From Pseudactinotalea terrae (GTDB lineage Bacteria > Actinomycetota > Actinomycetes > Actinomycetales > Beutenbergiaceae): 64,000 nucleotides of DNA. The stretch spans positions 124,001 to 188,000 of the forward strand of contig NZ_WNXZ01000002.1 of the NCBI RefSeq assembly GCF_009733845.1. The letters are read 5' to 3'. Position numbers and translations under genes: made by a program. This document shows positions 36,549 through 46,256 of the stretch, piece by piece. Every line of letters begins with the position of its first letter. Position 1 is the stretch's first letter. Under the pieces are notes generated by a model. It saw only the letters and a program-made list of their open reading frames with translations. It was not told where the DNA came from and did no database searches.

Positions 36549-37283
36549 TCAGGGGAGCGGGTGGCCGGTCGCGGGGTCGCGGTCGGTGAGGCAGTAGATG
36601 TGCCCGTCGGGCGCGCGCATGATCGTCCAGGCCTGGTGCTCGGCGACCTGCTCGGCGCCGAGCGCGCAGTGATGCGCCACCTCGGCGGGTCGGTCAGCGA
36701 CGGCGAAATCGGCGTGCGCGGAGACCGTCGGCTGGTCCTCGCCCAGGCGCTGCAGCAGGAACCGCAGCCCGCCGGCGGGGTCGGGGTCGACGAGCCGGGC
36801 GAACTGGTCGCTGCGGCCGGTGGTGATGTCCCTGGCGGTGAGCTGCTGCCAGAACGCGACCTCGGCGTCCCACAGCCGCGTCGGGATGTCGAGGCAGACC
36901 TGGTCGAGCACGGGCGCGCCGGTCCGCACCAGGAGCGGCTCCGGCTCGGCGAGCGTGAGGCACAGCAGCAGCCCGCCGGGTGAGCGAAGCACCGGCACGT
37001 CGTGGTACTGCCACGCCTGAGTCGCGCCCAGGTCCAGGGCACGCTGCAGCAGCCCGGCGCGGTCGTGGGAGGCGACGTCGAGGTGCACCCGCGGATCGCC
37101 GTCGAGCTCCTGCATGCGCACGCAGGAGGTGCCGCCGTCGGGAAGCAGGGTAAGGAACTGGCCACCCTCCCCGCGTGCCGGTGACGGCGTGAGCCCGGTG
37201 GCGGCGGCCCAGAACTCGACCGAGCGCCGCCATCCGGCGCGGGGGACGTCGAGGAAGAGGTCGTACCAGAGCGGGGTGGTCAC
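36549..37283 (-). CDS. VOC-superfamily protein, two glyoxalase-like repeats
   Basis: A 244-residue protein built of two vicinal-oxygen-chelate modules (about 1-120 and 125-240). The repeats begin LWYDLFLDVPRAG and DQVCLDIPTRLWDAEVAFW; metal-ligand positions such as His and Glu are only partly conserved (HLDVASHD, GHIYCLTD), so enzyme activity is uncertain. The GTG start overlaps the stop of the upstream NUDIX-GNAT gene. Relatives are often labelled glyoxalase or bleomycin resistance. Confidence 0.88.
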   Translation of the reverse strand: MTTPLWYDLFLDVPRAGWRRSVEFWAAATGLTPSPARGEGGQFLTLLPDGGTSCVRMQELDGDPRVHLDVASHDRAGLLQRALDLGATQAWQYHDVPVLRSPGGLLLCLTLAEPEPLLVRTGAPVLDQVCLDIPTRLWDAEVAFWQQLTARDITTGRSDQFARLVDPDPAGGLRFLLQRLGEDQPTVSAHADFAVADRPAEVAHHCALGAEQVAEHQAWTIMRAPDGHIYCLTDRDPATGHPLP

Positions 37284-38269
37284 GTGCCGAGCTCCCGGAG
37301 GTAGCAGAGCATCCGGTAGTCCTCGCCGGGCTGGATGTTGGTGAAGCCGTGCCGCTCGTAGAAGCGACGGGTGTCGGTGTCGATCTCGTCGACGTTGATG
37401 TGGATCTCACCCACGCCTTGTGCGGTGAAGCGCTCGACGGCGGTCGTGAGCAGGGCGGTGCCGATCCCTTGGTCGCGCAGCGCGGGGACCACGTAGAGCT
37501 CCTCGAGCTGCGCGAGCGGGCCGTCGTAGTACGGGCTGGGGCGCAGCGTGAGGTAGGCGAAGCCGACGGCGCGGCTCTCACGCTCGGCGAGCAGCACGAC
37601 GACGTTCGGCCCCTCGAGCAGGGAGGTGAACCTGCGCGTGAACTCAGCGGCGCTCGGGGTGGGGGACTCGAACTCGACGTTGAAGTCGTGCAGCAGGCCA
37701 CCGACGGTGGCGGCGTCCGCGGGCGTCGCGGTGCGGACCGTGGTGGCCTGCGCGTACGAGGTGGGCGGTTCCGGGGTTGCGGCGGGGCGGGTGAAGCGTG
37801 GGCCTGCAGCGGGGTTGGCGCGGTACTCGGCGACAGCGGCAAGCCTCTCCTGCGTGTAGTGCCCGGTGCCTTCCGGGAGGTCGTCGGGGGAGAACCAGCC
37901 GACGGCGAGCGACTCGTCGTCGGCTGCGTGCGGTTCGCCGCCCGTCGCGTGGCAGAGGAAAAGCAGGTCCAGGTACTGGGCGCGGTCCCCGTTGGGGTAG
38001 GCCATCGGCTCCTGCACCTGGATCGCGGCAAGCGCATCGACGACGCCGTCCACGCCCGTCTCCTCCTTGATCTCCCGCACCATCGCGATCGCCGGCTCCT
38101 CACCGGGCTCGAGGATGCCGGAGACCAGCGCCCACTTCTCGGTGTCGGCACGGTGCCCGAGGAGGACGCGACCCTCGTCGTCGAGCACCACGGCGGTCAC
38201 ACCCGTGAGCCAGAGCAGGTCCGTCCCGACCTTCTCGCGCAGCTGGGTGATGAACGGCGGGATGGGCAT
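37280..38269 (-). CDS. NUDIX hydrolase fused to GNAT acetyltransferase
   Basis: A single 329-residue frame holding two enzymes. Residues about 20-150 are a NUDIX domain with a complete Nudix box (G-x5-E-x7-REIKEETGV, about 52-74). A Pro/Ala/Thr linker (about 155-180) leads to a GNAT domain with ELYVVPALRDQGIGTALL, the acetyl-CoA-binding motif A, near 265-283. The codon bias is continuous across the junction, so the fusion is not a sequencing artefact. The substrates are unknown. The start is the first ATG; a TATGAC lies just before it. Confidence 0.92.
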   Translation of the reverse strand: MPIPPFITQLREKVGTDLLWLTGVTAVVLDDEGRVLLGHRADTEKWALVSGILEPGEEPAIAMVREIKEETGVDGVVDALAAIQVQEPMAYPNGDRAQYLDLLFLCHATGGEPHAADDESLAVGWFSPDDLPEGTGHYTQERLAAVAEYRANPAAGPRFTRPAATPEPPTSYAQATTVRTATPADAATVGGLLHDFNVEFESPTPSAAEFTRRFTSLLEGPNVVVLLAERESRAVGFAYLTLRPSPYYDGPLAQLEELYVVPALRDQGIGTALLTTAVERFTAQGVGEIHINVDEIDTDTRRFYERHGFTNIQPGEDYRMLCYLRELGT

Positions 38270-38307
38270 CCCGTCATACTTTCACGCGTTGCCTCAGCGA
38301 TCGGGGC

Positions 38308-38354
38308 TTGGCATGTCCTCAGCACGTACCTGATGCGTGCTGAGGACATGCCAA
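38308..38354. repeat. Dispersed palindrome, copy A
   Basis: Arms of 19 bases (38308-38326 and 38336-38354) are exact reverse complements around a 9-base loop; the core reads GTCCTCAGCACG. Related copies are at 39415-39459 and 55210-55248. This copy is followed by CAACGGTTG, as is copy B. Confidence 0.85.
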
Positions 38355-38357
38355 CGG

Positions 38358-38395
38358 TTGTCCACAGACCCGGGCCGGTGTCGTCCTGTCCACAA
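38358..38395 (+). promoter_or_regulatory. Paired TTGTCCACAG boxes upstream of DUF559 gene
   Basis: TTGTCCACAG at 38358-38367 and CTGTCCACAA at 38386-38395 are 28 bp apart start to start. The same pair with the same spacing precedes both Tad transcription units. The second box ends 53 bp before the GTG start at 38449. TTGTCCACA is also the actinobacterial DnaA-box consensus. Confidence 0.65.
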
Positions 38396-38448
38396 GCAGC
38401 CCTCCCCGCGTCGAGCGCGGTCGAGGACCCCGGTGGCACCCTGCCGGC

Positions 38449-39406
38449 GTGAGTCATCGGTTCGATCTCGACTGGGCCGCGGCGCGCGAGCTGCGCCGCG
38501 CTCAGGACGGCGTCGTGACGCTGCAACAGCTCTACCGAGCGGGTGCGTCCTGGCACGACATCGAACGAATGGTCCGGCGGCGTGAGCTGCGCCGCGTTCA
38601 TCCCGGCGTCTACATCGACCACACCGGACCGATGACGCGCCGCCAGCGCGACTGGGTGGCGGTGCTCGCCGCGTGGCCCGCTGCGCTCGCCGACGAGTCG
38701 GCGCTGCCGGGCGGGACGGTCGGCATGATCTCCATCGTTGTGGGGCCGGGACGGAAGGTGAAGGTTCCCGTCGGGGTCCGGGTGCGAAGGAACGAGCACC
38801 GGGAGCAGCGCGTGCAGTGGCAGCGATCATCGCCACGAATCCGGGTCGAGCACGCAACCGTTGACGTGATGTCCGTGCGGATCCGTGACGGCGATGTCGC
38901 GGCAGCGTTCGCAGCCCTTGCGCGAGTAGTCCAGTCCCGCGAGACGACGGCGGAACGCATCCTCGCTGCACTTCAGACCAGGAGCCGGGTCAGCGGGCGG
39001 CGGCTCATCGAGCAGATGCTCACCGATGTGCGTGACGGCATCTGCTCCGTCCTCGAACGAGGCTTTCGCGATCACGTAGAGCGCCCGCACGTCCTGCCGC
39101 AGCCGTCGCCCCAGCACGGCACCAGTGCCACCGGCGCCATGACGCATCAAGACGTGCGATACGGCCGGTACTCGCTGGTGGTCGAGCTCGACGGGCCTCG
39201 TGTTCCACAGCTCGCAGCAGGCCCGTGACCACGACGCTGCTCGGGACCTGGCCGAGCTCGCCACCTCCGTTGCGCCGACCGCACGCGTGACCTACGGCTT
39301 GGTGTTCCGGCAGTCTTGCCAGACGGCGGCCTGGATCGCCGCGATCCTGCAGCACCGCGGCTGGACCGGAGCGTGCCAACGGTGTCCGCACTGCCCGCAG
39401 CCCTGA
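38449..39406 (+). pseudogene. Frameshifted AbiEi-antitoxin/DUF559-like gene
   Basis: The first 250 residues follow the actinobacterial family that joins an AbiEi-like winged helix (GVVTLQQLYRAGASWHDIERMVRRR-type N-terminus) to a C-terminal DUF559 Vsr-like nuclease fold. At 39196-39197 the frame changes: before it the protein reads SLVVELDG, and one base later the other frame continues LVFHSSQQARDHDAARDL and ends with WIAAILQHRGW, exactly the expected C-terminus. Removing one C restores a full-length gene. It is either a pseudogene or a sequencing error. A palindrome flanks it on each side. Confidence 0.85.
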
Positions 39407-39414
39407 GGTGAGCC

Positions 39415-39459
39415 TGCCGTGTCTTCTACACGTGCCAGGTACGTGCTGACGACACGGCA
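39415..39459. repeat. Dispersed palindrome, copy B
   Basis: Arms 39415-39433 and 39441-39459 match as reverse complements at 16 of 19 positions around CCAGGT-type loop sequence. It begins 8 bases after the DUF559 stop and is followed by CAACGGTTG, like copy A. It could also end transcription, although no U-run follows. Confidence 0.75.
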
Positions 39460-39546
39460 ACGGTTGGGTGACAGGAGCCGTCGTCACGACCAGCTCGTTC
39501 CTCGCTGGGCGTTCCTCCTCCCAGCACCCTGTCACCCGACATGCAA

Positions 39547-39570
39547 AAACCGCCGGCAAGCCGGCGGTTT
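39547..39570 (-). terminator. Rho-independent terminator of tRNA-Pro
   Basis: On the minus strand AAACCGCCGGC and GCCGGCGGTTT pair around a two-base loop, followed by a run of U. It starts four bases after the encoded CCA of tRNA-Pro. Confidence 0.9.
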
Positions 39571-39574
39571 CGCA

Positions 39575-39651
<77 letters not shown>

Positions 39652-40708
39652 GAGCAGCCTGGCAAGGATAGCCGGAAACTCGCAGACGCTGAAACCGAGG
39701 TGTGACCGGGGCCACGATCGCTTCCGGAGTGCGCCGGATCAGCGGGCCACGAGAGTCAGCAGCGTCGCCTCGGGGCGGCAGAAGAAGCGCACCGGCGTGT
39801 ACGGGTTGGTGCCGAGACCGGCGCTGACGTGCAGCCACATCGAGCTCGAGTCCTCGTCGGGGCGGGCACCCGGCCAGCCGTGCAGGCCCTTCGCGCGGCC
39901 GGTGTCGAGGTCGCAGTTCGTGGTCAAAGCGCCCACGATCGGCAGGCACAGCTGGCCGCCGTGGGTGTGGCCGGCGAAGGTCATGTCGGCGCCGTCGGCA
40001 CGGAAACCGTCGAGCACCCGCCGGTAGGGCGCGTGCGTCACGCCGAGATGGGCGACGGCGGAGCCCGGCTTGTCGCCATCGCGCACCGGGGGGATCCTGT
40101 CGCGATCCATGTGGGCGTCGGCGGTTCCGACGAAGCTCAGCTGCTGCCCCGCCACCTCGAGCACGGCCCGCTTGTTGGCGAGGTCGGACCAGCCGCGCGC
40201 GACGAACGCCGCCTGCAGCTCGCGGCCCGGCAGGTTCGGTGCTCCCTGGTGAGAGCCCTCACCCCGGGCGTCGGGCAGCAGGTAGCGTGCGGGGTTGCGT
40301 GGCTCGGGGCCGAAGTAGTCGTTCGAGCCCAGCGCGAACACGCCGGGCAGGTCCAGCAACGGCCCGAGTGCGCGCATGAGCACGGGCAGCGACGCGGGGT
40401 GCGAAAGGTTGTCGCCGGTGTTGATCACGAGGTCGGGCTCGGTCTCCGCGAGCTGCCGCACCCACGCCACCTTGCGGTGCTGACTCGGCATCAGGTGCAG
40501 GTCGGAGATGTGCAGCACCCGCAGGTCCCGCGAGCCCGGCGCGAGCACCGGCACGCGCAGCTCCCGGAGCGTGTACGCCTGTGCTTCCACCAGTGCCCAG
40601 GTGAGTCCTGCCGATCCCGCCATGGCGAGCGCACCTACCCCTGTGAACCAGCCGCGCGCGCTCAGCGGGACTCCTCGGTGATCAGGCAGCGACCAGTGAC
40701 CGGACCAG

Positions 40709-43216
<2,508 letters not shown>

Positions 43217-43301
43217 ACGGAACGCACCTGGCGAAACCTCGAGGGCGGCTCGATTCTGCGCCGTTTCTCCTCGCTTCTGTGACTGCCGCCAGAAGTCGGC
43301 T

Positions 43302-43331
43302 TTGCGTAAACCTGGTGGTTCGGTCTAGGTT
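43302..43331 (+). promoter_or_regulatory. Promoter of whiB gene
   Basis: A -35 candidate TTGCGT (43302-43307) and -10 TAGGTT (43326-43331) are 18 bp apart. A small hairpin GACCAG/CTGGTC follows in the leader, then GGAGG before the ATG. Confidence 0.55.
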
Positions 43332-43387
43332 CGGATCAAGCGGTCACCGTTGACCAGCTGGCGCTGGTCCCGTCTCGGGAGGTCGAT

Positions 43388-43732
43388 ATGACGACAACGT
43401 ACGAGGAGAGCTGGACTGCCAGGGCGGCCTGTGCCGGGCGATCCCCGGACGAGCTGTTCGTCCAAGGAGCAGCACAGCGGCAAGCGCGCGAGGTCTGCTT
43501 CGGATGCCCCGTCCGGCTGGAGTGCCTGGTCGACGCGCTCGACAACCGCATCCAGTTCGGTGTCTGGGGCGGCATGACCGAACGTGAGCGCCGAGCGTTG
43601 CTGCGCCGGGCGCCGTCGGTCGAGTCCTGGCGCACCACGCTCGCCGATCTCGACCGCGACCACATCACCGAGCTGATCACCCAGCGCTGGCCTGTTCCCA
43701 AGCCGGCGCGCCACGAGCAGTCGGTGAACTGA
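43388..43732 (+). CDS. WhiB-family iron-sulfur regulator
   Basis: A 114-residue regulator with four cluster-binding cysteines, C15, C37, C40 and C46 (AACAG, then CFGCPVRLEC), and the GVWGG turn that binds sigma factor. A basic C-terminal tail (RRALLRRAP) is the DNA-binding part. It is divergent from the penicillin-binding protein gene, the arrangement I recall for whiB4 and ponA2 in M. tuberculosis. Such proteins hold a 4Fe-4S cluster and respond to oxygen or nitric oxide. Confidence 0.95.
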   Translation: MTTTYEESWTARAACAGRSPDELFVQGAAQRQAREVCFGCPVRLECLVDALDNRIQFGVWGGMTERERRALLRRAPSVESWRTTLADLDRDHITELITQRWPVPKPARHEQSVN

Positions 43733-43742
43733 TCGCACGCCC

Positions 43743-43748
43743 TAGGAT
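43743..43748 (+). promoter_or_regulatory. Leaderless -10 element of DUF4177 gene
   Basis: TAGGAT ends six bases before the ATG at 43755 with no Shine-Dalgarno sequence. It lies within 20 bp after the whiB stop. Confidence 0.55.
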
Positions 43749-43754
43749 CGCCGT

Positions 43755-43910
43755 ATGACCACTTGGGAGTACGCGACGATCCCGCTGATGATCCACAACA
43801 CCAAGGCCATCCTCGACACCTGGGGTGCCGACGGCTGGGAGCTCGTTCAGGTCGTCTCCGGCCCGGACGGCAACGGCCTGGTCGCCTACCTCAAGCGCCC
43901 GAAGGCCTGA
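43755..43910 (+). CDS. DUF4177-like small protein
   Basis: A 51-residue protein that is easy to miss. It begins MTTWEYATIPLMIHN and contains WGADGWELVQVV, the usual pattern of small DUF4177-type proteins, ending in YLKRPKA. It is directly followed by the RidA gene, one base after its stop, a pairing I recall as conserved in actinobacteria (Rv3678A-Rv3678c). The start is probably leaderless. The function is unknown. Confidence 0.88.
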   Translation: MTTWEYATIPLMIHNTKAILDTWGADGWELVQVVSGPDGNGLVAYLKRPKA

Positions 43911-43911
43911 G

Positions 43912-44379
43912 GTGGGCGTCTCCGAGCGCCTCGCCGAGCTGGGCATCATCCTTCCCGACGTCGTCCCACCGGTCGCCTCCTACGTGCCCGCCGTGCGTAC
44001 GGGGAACCTCGTGATGACCTCCGGTCAGCTCCCGATGTCCGACGGCGCACTCGCCTCGACCGGGAAGGTCGGGGAAGGCGTGGACCTTGTCCCGCCGGCC
44101 GACGCCGCCGGTCTGGCGCGCCTGTGCGCGCTCAACGCGGTCGCCGCTGCGGCTTCCCTCATGGGTGGCGTCGACAACCTGACCCGCGTGGTCAAGGTCG
44201 TCGGCTTCGTGGCCTCCGACCGGACGTTCACGGGGCAGCCCGCGGTGATCAACGGCGCATCCAACCTGCTGCAGGAGATCTTCGGCGACGCCGGCGTCCA
44301 CGCCCGCTCCGCCGTCGGCGTGGCAGCCCTCCCGCTCGACGCACCCGTCGAGGTCGAGGTCACCTTCGAGGTCGCCTGA
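43912..44379 (+). CDS. RidA-family (YjgF) protein
   Basis: A 155-residue protein of the RidA/YER057c family that hydrolyses reactive enamine or imine intermediates of amino-acid metabolism. The GTG at 43912 lies just after the DUF4177 stop. Conserved elements are VRTGNLVMTSGQLP, the helix NAVAAAASLMGGVDNLTRVVKV and the substrate-binding Arg in ARSAVGVAALP near the C-terminus. A strong hairpin follows. Confidence 0.92.
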   Translation: MGVSERLAELGIILPDVVPPVASYVPAVRTGNLVMTSGQLPMSDGALASTGKVGEGVDLVPPADAAGLARLCALNAVAAAASLMGGVDNLTRVVKVVGFVASDRTFTGQPAVINGASNLLQEIFGDAGVHARSAVGVAALPLDAPVEVEVTFEVA

Positions 44380-44394
44380 GCGACCCCGCACACC

Positions 44395-44431
44395 GACGAC
44401 GGCGGCAGGGCCTGGCCCTGCCGCCGTCGTC
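44395..44431. terminator. Bidirectional terminator-like hairpin
   Basis: Eighteen-base arms (44395-44412 and 44414-44431, GACGACGGCGGCAGGGCC and its complement) form a long GC-rich stem between the convergent RidA and Crp genes. No clear U-run is present on either strand. Confidence 0.7.
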
Positions 44432-44443
44432 GTACGAGCAGAC

Positions 44444-45121
44444 TCAGCGCCCCCGGCGCCGCAGCCTCTCGATGTCGAGGAGGATCACGGAGCGGCCGTC
44501 GAGCTGGAGCCAGCCCCGGTTGCTGAACTCGGCGAGCGACTTGTTGACCGTCTCGCGGGTGGCGCCCACCAGCTGGGCGAGCTCCTCCTGCGTGAGGTCG
44601 TGGGAGACGCGCAGGCCGCCGTCGGCAGGCTGCCCGAAACGCTGACCCAGGTCGAGGAGCGTCTTGGCCACGCGGCCGGGCACGTCGGAGAAGATCAGGT
44701 CGGACATCGCCGCGTTGGTGCGGCGCAGCCGCTGCGCGAGCGAGCGCAGCAGGTGCTGGGAGATCTCCGGGCGGGCATCGAGCACCCGCAGCAGGTCCGT
44801 GTGCTGCAAGGAGACCAGCGAGGTCTTCGCCAGCGCGGTGGCGGTCGCGGTGCGTGGGCCCGGGTCGTAGAGCGAGACCTCACCGAGGATCTCGCCGGGG
44901 CCGAGGATGGCGAGCAGGTGCTCGCGACCATCGGGTGCGGTGTGACCGAGCTTCACCTTGCCGGCGCCGAGGACGAACAGCTTGTCGCCCGGCGAGCCCT
45001 CGTGGAAGATCTCCTCGCCACGGCGGAAGGTGTGCTCCGTCATTCGTTCACGGATCGCCAGATATCCGGCGTCGTTGAGCTCGGCGAACAACGGGGAGCT
45101 GCGAATGACGGCCTCGTCCAT
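44444..45121 (-). CDS. crp: Crp/Fnr-family transcription regulator
   Basis: A 225-residue cAMP-receptor-type regulator. The cyclic-nucleotide domain contains GAGKVKLGHT and the phosphate-binding cassette GEILGEVSLYDPGPRTATATA; the C-terminal winged helix has TQEELAQLVGATRETVNKSL. GGAGG precedes the ATG at 45121. It is syntenic with mycobacterial Crp (Rv3676) and resembles GlxR, a global regulator of carbon metabolism. A near-consensus Crp/GlxR site lies 30 bp upstream. Confidence 0.95.
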   Translation of the reverse strand: MDEAVIRSSPLFAELNDAGYLAIRERMTEHTFRRGEEIFHEGSPGDKLFVLGAGKVKLGHTAPDGREHLLAILGPGEILGEVSLYDPGPRTATATALAKTSLVSLQHTDLLRVLDARPEISQHLLRSLAQRLRRTNAAMSDLIFSDVPGRVAKTLLDLGQRFGQPADGGLRVSHDLTQEELAQLVGATRETVNKSLAEFSNRGWLQLDGRSVILLDIERLRRRGR

Positions 45122-45150
45122 ACCGAGGGCCTCCTGTCTTGTGGACGGCT

Positions 45151-45166
45151 TGTGAGGTAAGCCACA
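45151..45166. promoter_or_regulatory. Crp/GlxR-type operator
   Basis: TGTGAGGTAAGCCACA matches the consensus TGTGANNTANNTCACA at all but one fixed position. It lies upstream of crp, suggesting autoregulation. I found no equivalent upstream of acsA or prpD. Confidence 0.7.
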
Positions 45167-45207
45167 GTGTGCCAGGTCTGCGCAGGCGATTCTGACGCGC
45201 GCGCCGT

Positions 45208-46122
45208 TCAGGCCTCGGGAAGTCCCGCCAGCCAGCCCTGCAGGAGCTCGGTGACCCGCTCGGGCGACTCCTCGGGGAGGAAGTGCCCGGCGCCGTCGAT
45301 CACCACCCGGCTATAGGGCCCCTGCACCATCTCGCCGTCGCGGCGGCAGCTCCGTGGCGGCAGGTTGCCGTCGAGGCGCCCGTGCAGCGAGAGCACCGGG
45401 ACCTGCACCGGCTGCTCGAGCGCCTCGCGGTACCGCATACCGTCCGGGCGCGGGCGCGAGCGCACCAGCCAGCGCAGCTGCTCCATCTGGCTGTGCGCGG
45501 CGAACGGCAGCCGGGCAGCCTGCGTGTAGAGGTCGATGTCGGCGCCCTCCCACCCCGGCGCCGACCAGGTGCGCAGCAACCGCGCGACCAGGTCCCCGTG
45601 CGTGATCGAGCGCTCCGGGAACCAGGGGATCTGGAACTTCCCGATCCGGGCCAGCGTGCCCGCCGGGACCGCGCGCTGGCGCAGGCTGTAGAGGAAGTGC
45701 GGGTGCGGGGCGCCGAGCACGCCGATCGCTCGCACGGCGTGCGGCGCCAGCGAGGGCAGCGACCACGCCACCTGCCCGCCGAGGCCCAGGCCGGCCACCA
45801 CCGCGGTGTCGGCGCCGAGCGAGCGGATCACGCCGGCCACGTCAGCGGCCAGCGCCGGCAGGTCGTAGGAGCGCGGCGGCTTGTCCGAGGCGCCGTAGCC
45901 GCGCAGGTCCATCGCGGCGGCGCGATACCCCGCCTCGCCGAGGGCCACCAGCTGGTGCCGCCACGCCCACCAGAACTGCGGGAACCCGTGCAGCAGCACG
46001 ACCAGCGGCGCGTCGGGGTCGTCGGGCCCCGTGACGGCCACGTGGAACCGGCCACCGTTGGCAGCGACCATCCGGTGGGTCCATGCGCCGGGCGGCGTCA
46101 CGAACGCGGGGTCGACTGTCAC
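45208..46122 (-). CDS. Alpha/beta hydrolase-fold protein without nucleophile Ser
   Basis: About 304 residues from the GTG at 46122; a TTG at 46131 is also possible, but TAGCGT at 46131-46136 looks like the -10. The fold is clear: HGFPQFWWAW with the oxyanion motif, RGYGASDKP, and GAGHFLPEESPE with the catalytic His. At the nucleophile elbow, normally G-x-S-x-G-G, it reads GLGLGGQVAW, so Gly replaces Ser. I recall actinobacterial relatives with GHGTGG here. It corresponds in position to EphE-like Rv3670. It may be a non-hydrolytic binding protein or use another mechanism. Confidence 0.88.
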   Translation of the reverse strand: MTVDPAFVTPPGAWTHRMVAANGGRFHVAVTGPDDPDAPLVVLLHGFPQFWWAWRHQLVALGEAGYRAAAMDLRGYGASDKPPRSYDLPALAADVAGVIRSLGADTAVVAGLGLGGQVAWSLPSLAPHAVRAIGVLGAPHPHFLYSLRQRAVPAGTLARIGKFQIPWFPERSITHGDLVARLLRTWSAPGWEGADIDLYTQAARLPFAAHSQMEQLRWLVRSRPRPDGMRYREALEQPVQVPVLSLHGRLDGNLPPRSCRRDGEMVQGPYSRVVIDGAGHFLPEESPERVTELLQGWLAGLPEA

Positions 46123-46130
46123 GGCCGACA

Positions 46131-46136
46131 ACGCTA
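46131..46136 (-). promoter_or_regulatory. -10 element of alpha/beta hydrolase gene
   Basis: On the minus strand TAGCGT ends eight bases before the GTG at 46122, consistent with a very short or absent leader. Confidence 0.4.
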
Positions 46137-46200
46137 CCGGCCCGCCATCTCCCGGACGTCATCCGTTGGGTGGATCCTCACCCGGGTCCAGCAAAGCAGA

Positions 46201-46243
46201 CGAGAGCCCGACGGCGAAGGTGCGCTCCGTCGTCGGGCTCTCG
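46201..46243 (-). terminator. Terminator downstream of acsA
   Basis: CGAGAGCCCGACG (46201-46213) and CGTCGGGCTCTCG (46231-46243) are perfect reverse complements, 13 bp from the acsA stop in its direction of transcription. Confidence 0.75.
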
Positions 46244-46256
46244 TTCTCGAGGTGGT

